Positions 56,896 to 64,000 of a DNA stretch of 64,000 nucleotides are shown here, piece by piece. Origin of the DNA: Theobroma cacao (Eukaryota; Streptophyta; Magnoliopsida; Malvales; Malvaceae); contig NC_030852.1 in assembly GCF_000208745.1 (NCBI RefSeq), positions 23,909,285-23,973,284 on the forward strand. Reading direction: 5' to 3'. Within the stretch, counting starts at the first letter, position 1. The number at the start of each line of letters is the position of its first letter. A program made the position numbers and the translations under genes. A model generated the notes under the pieces. The model saw only the letters and a program-made list of their open reading frames with translations. It did not search any database and was not told where the DNA came from.

Positions 56896-59800
56896 CATGA
56901 TGAAAACACTTGAAAAATACCAGAAGTGCAGTTATAGTACAGTGGACACCAGCCGATCAGCGAGTGAGACATAGGTAGGTTGAAAGTTATATATGGCGAT
57001 TTTGACAATCAAGAATCCAAGATGCAGTAGTTTGTATTATTATTTTAGAAAAGAGATAGCAACTGAACATGATCTATTGAATTCCATCAACATGTAGTGA
57101 CACGCAGCAGCAAGTCTTTTGTTGTTTGTCAATGTCAGTCATGTCTAATTTGAATTAAAAGGACACTCCACTGCCTTCTAATTTGGGATCTTCTTTGGGT
57201 TTATCTGTTAATGCCGCAACTATAATTTGGTTAGTTAGGTTATGAGTAAATTTAACAGTAACTTTTTCTGTCATAAGCAGAGCAGTTATCAGGAATATTT
57301 GAAGCTAAAAGCAAGAGTGGAGGTCCTACAGCGATCTCAGAGGTAACGTACCACAATTTATGGACTCCTAAAATGAACATCTTTTATTGAAAAACTTTTC
57401 GCTACAACATGGGCAAGTTGAATTATGCCCCTCAATTCATTCTTTGAATGCAGTAGAAACCTTCTTGGTGAAGACTTGGGTCCTTTGAACACAAAGGAGC
57501 TTGAGCAGCTCGAAAATCAACTGGAGACATCCTTGAAGCAGATAAGATCTACCAAGGTAAAGAAAAAAAAAGTTTCATCAAATGATATCGACAATGCTTT
57601 CCATTATTTCCATCTCTAGAATTCAAACTAAAGTTATCAGCTGAGATACAGATGTTAGTACCCATCAAAAGTATCTTCTAAACCTTATCATAACAAGAAA
57701 CGCTTACGATGAAAATGAATAAGCAGAATCTTTTCTTATTAAAAAAGGTGCTCAAGTGTTGGATGCTTTCCTAGGTTTTGAGATGCTGATAGTATATTAA
57801 ATACACACTGCCGCTGTCCCTGTCCTGTCAATAAAGTTACTTATACCTTGGATTTCCATTGTAGAAACCAAAGCACCCCAAGAAAAAATTGAAGACTTCA
57901 ATCAATCAATCAAAAGATCCTTTCATTTGGGAAAGTTAATAAAAGCAAAATATAATATGGTTTTGGGATAGTTAATTCAATATCTTACAGCACAAAATGA
58001 TGAAGCAGACTAGAAATAACTCTGATGATAATTTTTTGATAATGAGAATAAAGAAATGAACCTTCCTTCCCGTCACAAGTGTCCATGGTTGGCCCAGGTG
58101 GGCTCCCAGGCTTTCTTGGTATTGGGGAGTTAAAATCCAAATGCCGCCCATGGAATTAGATTTCTATATTTTGAAAATAATAAAGATATATTTTATATTA
58201 ATAATTACTACTTAAAATATATTTTAATATTAGAATTGAATTAAAATACATGATTTATTTTATAAATTAATACCTTCAAAACAAGTTGGGTGGAATTTGG
58301 GTTTAAAAATCTTAGCCTCAATTTGGCACGAAGCAGGCTGGGCTTGCATGCTTTAGGCTGAACAAGTTACTTCCGGCAAAATGAAAGACAAATTGCTATA
58401 CACTCCATGGTGGGGGATAGGGGAAATTACAGAAGCCCTCAAAAGATTAGGTCCAAATTGTTCTATTATGCTAAAAGTGGCCAAGGATAGGGCTGAAAGT
58501 TTTAAGTTGAGCCCAAGATTAGTTCTTGCCTAAAAGGAGCTCAGTTACCTGGTAGTCGTTATAAGCATAACTCCTTAAAAACTCCCTGTTTTGTCTGCAG
58601 ACAAAAGGGAGGTAAAAATGGGGCTCAGAAGATTCACTACTAAAAGTTGTAAAGTAGACAGCTAATTTGTATCTTAATAATTTTATAGTAATGCGAAGGG
58701 AAAGTGCATTAGCAACTGTAAAAGTTGCTTGCTTATTTTATGAACTCTTCTCAACATGTTTACTTGATATAAAACATGCATTGGCAATTGGCATGCACCA
58801 TTACTCGAGTTGTCATAGAGAAATTGCATGAGGACAATAATGCATATTGGCTGCAATTAAATTTGAGCCTAAAACAACTTGCTTTATGTTTTAAAGTAGT
58901 TTCCACCAAGTTCCATTGCTGGTTAGATGACAAATCTAGCTGTTCATGAATCATATCTTTCAAGGGTAAACTTTTGTTGGCCTACAGCCTAACCTAATCA
59001 GCCAAAGATGGAGGTCCTTTGCCATAGTTATTTTTGCCCACAGTTAATTGTTTTATTTTGTGGTGATATTCTTAAATTGTTCTTTTAAATGCTTTGCAGA
59101 GTCAAGCCATGCTTGATCAGCTCGGTGATCTTCAAAACAGGGTATTAATGTTTATGCTTATGTTTATTTCTATGGTTCTTTATTACATGCTTTTTTTATT
59201 GACTTTGTCCTTATTTCTGGCACAGGAACAAATGCTCGTTGAAACCAATAAATCCTTGAGAAGGAAGGTAGCACTTCTCACCATATGTTGAATTTTAATT
59301 TAAGAGTTTCAATGTGTTTCTAGAAACAAGGTCAGGAATGTATGGCCAAACAAGGTCTGATCAACATTTAAGGATAAATAAGGACCTCAGTTGTACTGAA
59401 CTAATTGAAGATGTGACCTTGAATAAAGCTTGATGGCACCGTATAACGGACCTCATAAATGAAACAAACATAATGTGTTGTCATTTCAAAATTAAGTTGA
59501 TTCCTGTGGAATACAATTTGACATCTCCAGGTCTTCAGAATTCATCAATGATTATCATCATCCTCCCATTTTAGTACTCTGCTTCTTTACTTTCTACTGT
59601 ATTAATCCTTGTTCAAATACTGTTTCATTAGTTGGAGGAGTTAAGTGCACAACCCCCTTTTCGACTGGCATGGGAAACTGGAGGGCAAAACATCCCATAC
59701 AATCGCCTCCCAGCACAATCAGAGGGATTTTTCCAGCTTCTAGGGGGCAGTTCCTCGTTGCAAATTGGGTATCTTTCTTGCAATTAACTTCGTTTGACCT

Positions 59801-59965
59801 GTTTCCTTGTATAATTCAACAGTATTTGCTTAGTCACCTAATGCTGTTCTGTATCATATTGCAATTTTTACTTTGTGCAGATATAATCCTGTTGTTTAGG
59901 ATGAAATGAATGTTGCAGCGCAAAACCAAAATGTGTGTGGATACTTTCCAGGATGGATGCTCTGA
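56896..59965 (+). pseudogene. SEPALLATA-like exon set B (exons 2-8 only)
   Basis: Exons equivalent to those of copy A: 56896-56974, 57281-57342, 57457-57556, 59100-59141, 59226-59267, 59632-59768, 59881-59899 (TAG) or to 59965 (TGA). There is no MADS-domain exon and no promoter. The last codon of exon 2 is TAG (56972-56974) where copy A has CAG. All splice sites are canonical, including the exon 7 acceptor AG at 59630-59631 that copy A has lost. Phases match, so exons 7B and 8B could join in frame to exon 6A. Alone it cannot encode a MADS protein. Its intact splice signals and largely preserved reading frame suggest a recent origin. Confidence 0.88.
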
Positions 59966-60095
59966 ATTAGAACTCTCACATAAGATTGATAATTTACTGG
60001 TAGAAATATCTACCTGGTTGCTGCTTTTTTTTTTTTTCTTTTTGGTTGCTTTCATCAGTTTTGATGCAACTTGTAATTATATTTATGTGAAAGAC

Positions 60096-60101
60096 AATAA
60101 A
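60096..60101 (+). terminator. Candidate poly(A) signal of exon set B
   Basis: AATAAA at the position equivalent to 51725-51730. Confidence 0.4.
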
Positions 60102-60199
60102 CATATTTATATGATTGTAAGTTGTAATGACATAAATGACAATATATATGTATAAACTATTATATATATATATATATGTTTGGCATGTCTTCACAAATC

Positions 60200-61499
60200 T
60201 TTCATAATTACTAAAGTTTCAGTTAGTTGTTTGTATTCTTTTGCTTCCCGAAATAAACAAAGTAAACAAATGTTTTGAAGAAACTAAGCAATAGTTTTGA
60301 AAAAAATTATAAATAAAACATGTATTATTGCTTTAGATAACACAATGTTTGATTTCATTTTTATTTAAATTTATTTTTTATAATACTCATTTTAAGTATT
60401 CTTTNCAATCAATTTTAATTTTTTTTTCTTTGCTTCTTTCTTTTTAAACTAAATTTTCAAGAAATAAAAAAAAATCACAATATTTGAAAAAAAATTTAAA
60501 CTATTCAAAAATATTTAAATAAAATTTTATTCTTCTATTATTTTCAATTAAATCTTTATATTTTTATTATGCGTCAAATAAGCTTTTATGATTAATGGTT
60601 AATCAAAATGTCAGTAATCAAAATATCACTTTTCATTTTATACGCATGTGGCATCAACATGAAGATTGAAATGTCATATGATCATTTCATCATGTTACAT
60701 CAACATGCCACGTCAACATCACGTGACATTTTGACTAACAACAATAAGTGAACTATTAATCATAAGAGTTTATTTAACTCAAAATAACATATATATATAT
60801 ATATATATAGATTTAATTGGACGTAATTAAAAAAATATAATTTTTAAATTTTTTTTAAATAATTTAAAATTACCTTAAATATTATGTCATTTTAAAAAAT
60901 CAACCATACTAAACACAATTAGCATCTGCAGTCCTAGGTTTGTGTTGCAATATTCCTTCTCCGGCTTGCTGTCAAAAAATTGGGGTGGGTTGCCCTAAAA
61001 TGACACTAGTAATAGATAAAGCCTAAGGCTCAACCCAGTCTATATGTATTTAAGAATCTTGCAAATTGCAATCCGATCAACCAGAAACTGAGTTTACTTC
61101 AACCTATCAAATCAAGCGTTTTGCTTCGTTTTCTTCCATAAGTTTCGCATTAACCATAATTAGCTTAATGTTTAAATTGCGGTTAAAAGTTTGGATACTT
61201 TTTCAATTAAAAGTCAAAAGTTTCAATTGTAATAATTAAAGGCAAACGTTTTCAATTCCTTACAATTAAAGGCTAGGTTGACAGGTGGATGGAGCGTGTA
61301 TCACACACAACAAAAAATCGCTTGAGTTCATGACATGGAAGCTAATTTGGCGTATTATCGAAATGGAACTATTGTGATTTAAATCCTATGCCTAATTTTC
61401 TCTCGATTTTACCCATTCTGTTTCATCTCTTCTCCAATCTAGCTCTTCTTTCCTCAAAGATGGGCACATGCACGATCACCGGTTAGGCGATACGAACTT
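60200..61499. other. AT-rich 3' flank, copy B
   Basis: Equivalent of 51830-53096, with an N at 60405 and an AT microsatellite near 60786-60808. Small indels against copy A; nothing coding. Confidence 0.5.
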
Positions 61500-61657
61500 A
61501 TGACATCAAACATTGCAGAATGTGTTAACTTGTGTTTGAAGCATGAAAGATAAATGCCAATTACCGTTATATTCAAGTTCATTAGAGACATGTTCCAATG
61601 TTGTTTCCATGAGCGACATGAGCAAGGGGTTAAAATTTCCACGCCTTACAAGCCTTG
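61500..61657 (+). pseudogene. MULE (MuDR-type) transposase fragment, copy B
   Basis: The plus strand reads MTSNIAECVNLCLKHER, a TAA stop, then 'MPITVIFKFIRDMFQCCFHE' and 'RHEQGVKISTPYKP'. Where copy A has CAA this copy has TAA; where copy A ends in TGA this copy reads on. Each copy therefore decayed separately after duplication in at least one position. Confidence 0.75.
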
Positions 61658-61959
61658 AGCTACCTCTAGATTGAACAAAAACTTCAATGAAGTACATTAC
61701 CTTATAGTTAAACCTATCGATCAAGTGGATGATTTGTGTATGAAATGTTAGCCATTTTCATTATATGTTAATTTATTAATGATTTATATAAACTGTTGCT
61801 AGTGATTTGTACAAAGTGTTGATATACCAAGATTTGTATGATTTTTGGGTGTCTATGAACTTCTCTTAAGAATATGCAAATCTGTGAGAGGCCAGACCTG
61901 TTTAATGTGTTCTTAAATGCCATGGTTGAAAAAGTTGTTCCATGGCATGTCAAAAAAAT

Positions 61960-62690
61960 GATGTTATTATACGCCATTTTCTAAATATTTGTTACATGGC
62001 ATGTTGGGAAATGTTATTGTTACTTTAGGTGGAAAAAATGTTGTTAACACCATGTTGAAAACTGTAATGTTAGATGCCATGTTCTAAAATTTAGTTGTTA
62101 CAGGCCATGCTAGAAATGATTGTTATACACCATGTTGAAAATGTAGTTATTACACGTTATGTTTAAACTTTAGTTGTCACATACAATATTGAAAAATGTA
62201 GTTGTTAGACATTATGTTGAAAATTTAGTTGTTACACTCCATATTGAAAAATATAATTGTTACACACCATGTTGAAGATTTAGTTGCTATACGTCATGTT
62301 GAAAATTTAGTTGTTACACACCATATTAAAAAATGTAGTTGTTACACGCCAAGTTGAAGATTTATTTGTAACACGTCATTTTGAAAATTTAGTTGTTACA
62401 CACCATATTGAAAAATGTAATGTTACATGTCATGTTGAAAATTTAGTTGTTACAAGTCACGTTGGAAAGTTGTTACATGCCATGTTGAAAAATGTAGTGT
62501 TACACACCATGTTGAAATTTAGTTTTTGTAGACTATGTTGGACATAATTGCTATACGTCATGTTGAAAAATGTAATTATTATACGCTATATTGAAAAATA
62601 TAATTGTAACACGTCATATTGAAAATTTAGTTATTACATGCGATATTGAAAAATATAGTTGTTACATGCCATGATGAAAAAGTTGTTACA
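61960..62690 (+). repeat. 27-28-bp minisatellite, copy B
   Basis: Homologous to 53560-54290, with the same unit and general order but with substitutions and unit-length changes. The plus strand again holds an open frame (62311-62547, 78 codons). Confidence 0.85.
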
Positions 62691-63684
62691 TGACAAAAAA
62701 GACTTTATGACAAAACTACCTGTCTATATCTTACATGAGAAGATGTTTCATCTCCTTTTAATTTTTGAATTGCTAAAATGCTAAGGATATTGCTTCTTCT
62801 ACTGAGAGTAGAGAATTGTCATTCCCAAAGCTAGCAAAGTGTTCGAGCAAGTTCGAAGCAAAGTATTCACTCACAGCAAAAAGTTCGTAACTGCGTGAAT
62901 AGGTAAATTGACAAAATAGTTGAGTGGGGTTTGTTGTTTGAACTTTTTGACTGATAAATTGTTGAATTTTTTGTTGTGTTTTTAGTGGGTTTTGTTGTTT
63001 GAAAGGCATATGGGTTTTGATGCTTGACTAGACCTTTTTTGTGTCAATGGGAATAGTTGTTATAGGCCATGCCCATTTCTAGACAAATTGTACTTCTTAC
63101 AAGAACAAGTCTTTTTAGACAAATTTACTATGAACTTGTCTTCACCCAACTGTATCCCATACCCAGCATTTCCATTGAATGCAACCTTGTATTTAGAAGC
63201 AAAAGTAAAATTCTACCCATGTAAGTATACATATCGAACAAATAGTATAATAGCAAGCAAACTATCGATCCCTCAGAGAATTGTTCTAAAAATTTACTAA
63301 GTACTAAAACTAAAACAATTTAGTTTTATTCAAACAATCAAAATTTTAATAACTAATTAAACTAAAAACTAATCAACTAAAACTAAATTAATTAACACTA
63401 ATAATCAAAGCGAAAAGATCAAATTGGAGAAAGCTTAGGATTATAATATCCCTCACACTTCATGTAAATCTTACACCTTTCTCTTAACTTAATCTAATGG
63501 GTTGAATTGCTAACCTAGAGTCCTCAATTATTTATAATGCTCTTCCAAGTCTCTTATAAAAATATCTACTTAAACCAAAACACTATATTCCTATGTGAAT
63601 TAAAATTAAAATAGACTCATTAAGTTTAGGCTCTAATACTAGCTACATACGGCATATAGGTATATTCTTATCCTATATACAAAT

Positions 63685-64000
63685 TGTTGGTCCCAAATAA
63701 ATGTGCTAGAAGGGGGTGAATAATACTTTTTGGCTCTTACTAAAATTGGCTCTAAATTGGGAGCAAGTTGAGGATCAATAATGACTAGTTCGATAGAAGA
63801 TGAAGGAATGATTCAAGAAATAATGAAAATGAAAAATAAAACAGAACAGACAATACTCATCAATTTATAGTGGTTCGGTCAAAGACCTACATCCACTACC
63901 TTGATTGTTCAACCAGGGATTTTTCAAACAATATCACTATAAACGGTGGAATTCCCAAGCTCCTACCAAGCTTTTACAATGGTTTTTCACGAGATCAACC
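63685..64000 (-). mobile_element. Copia-type LTR, cut by the window end
   Basis: It begins TGTTGGTCCC on the plus strand, the mirror of GGGACCAACA at 1576. It carries 'tttatagtggttcggtcaaa', 'gacctacatccactacc' and a start of the 'ttttcacgagatcaacc' repeats, as in the LTRs at 707-1576 and 36856-38296. Its left flank 'acaaat' is host sequence of copy B. The likely duplicated target is CAAAT, to be confirmed beyond the window. Confidence 0.8.

Larger units (their letters stand above)
56167..63684 (+). repeat. Tandem duplication, copy B (interrupted at 63685)
   Basis: Head-to-tail second copy of 47806-55309. It lacks the promoter, exon 1 and most of intron 1. The duplicate is cut at 63685 by an LTR; the last approximately 850 bp of the unit are not seen before the window ends. 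Confidence 0.95.

Overview
The window is nuclear DNA of a flowering plant, almost certainly a eudicot. The evidence is an AT-rich, intron-bearing gene structure, nested LTR retrotransposons with 5-bp target-site duplications, LINE and MULE remnants, and one multi-exon MADS-box gene of the SEPALLATA (AGL2) type. I cannot resolve the family or species from the sequence alone. Three single N positions (34202, 51799, 60405) show it comes from an assembly.

Layout. Bases 1 to about 40,200 are a nested retrotransposon graveyard. It holds: (a) LTRs of a TGTCA...GTGACA family at 1-706, 4988-7721, 11468-13895, 18673-21770 and about 31300-32769, two of them clean solo LTRs with target-site duplications (ATGAT and CTAAC); (b) a gag-only, probably non-autonomous Copia-type element (9568-21776, minus strand) with two gag units in tandem; (c) a decayed Copia element with gag, protease, integrase, reverse transcriptase and RNase H remnants (about 21960-26730, minus strand); (d) a second Copia element with both LTRs and an AAATT target-site duplication (27523-34180, minus strand); (e) LINE fragments at 1577-2600 and about 36380-36855; and (f) Copia-type LTRs at 707-1576, 36856-38296, about 39116-40180 and 63685-64000.

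From about 40,740 onward there is lower-copy sequence: a promoter-like stretch with two identical G-box contexts, then the SEPALLATA-like gene. Exon 1 (MADS domain) is at 43538-43722, followed by a 4.8-kb first intron and exons 2-8 at 48530-51530.

A block of about 8.36 kb starting inside intron 1 (47806-56166) is repeated in tandem (56167 to at least 63684). Exons 2-8 therefore occur twice, while exon 1 and the promoter occur once. The two copies carry complementary lesions. Copy A has TG instead of AG at the exon 7 acceptor. Copy B lacks exon 1 and has a stop as the last codon of exon 2. Both share an in-frame TAG in exon 8 just ahead of an otherwise preserved C-terminal SEP motif. Each copy also carries a MULE transposase remnant and a 27-28-bp minisatellite. 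Copy B is interrupted at 63685 by a Copia-type LTR whose empty site is still visible in copy A at 55309/55310. A false duplication of two haplotypes by the assembler is the main competing explanation and is flagged below.

No RNA genes and no CRISPR-like or other prokaryotic features were recognised.
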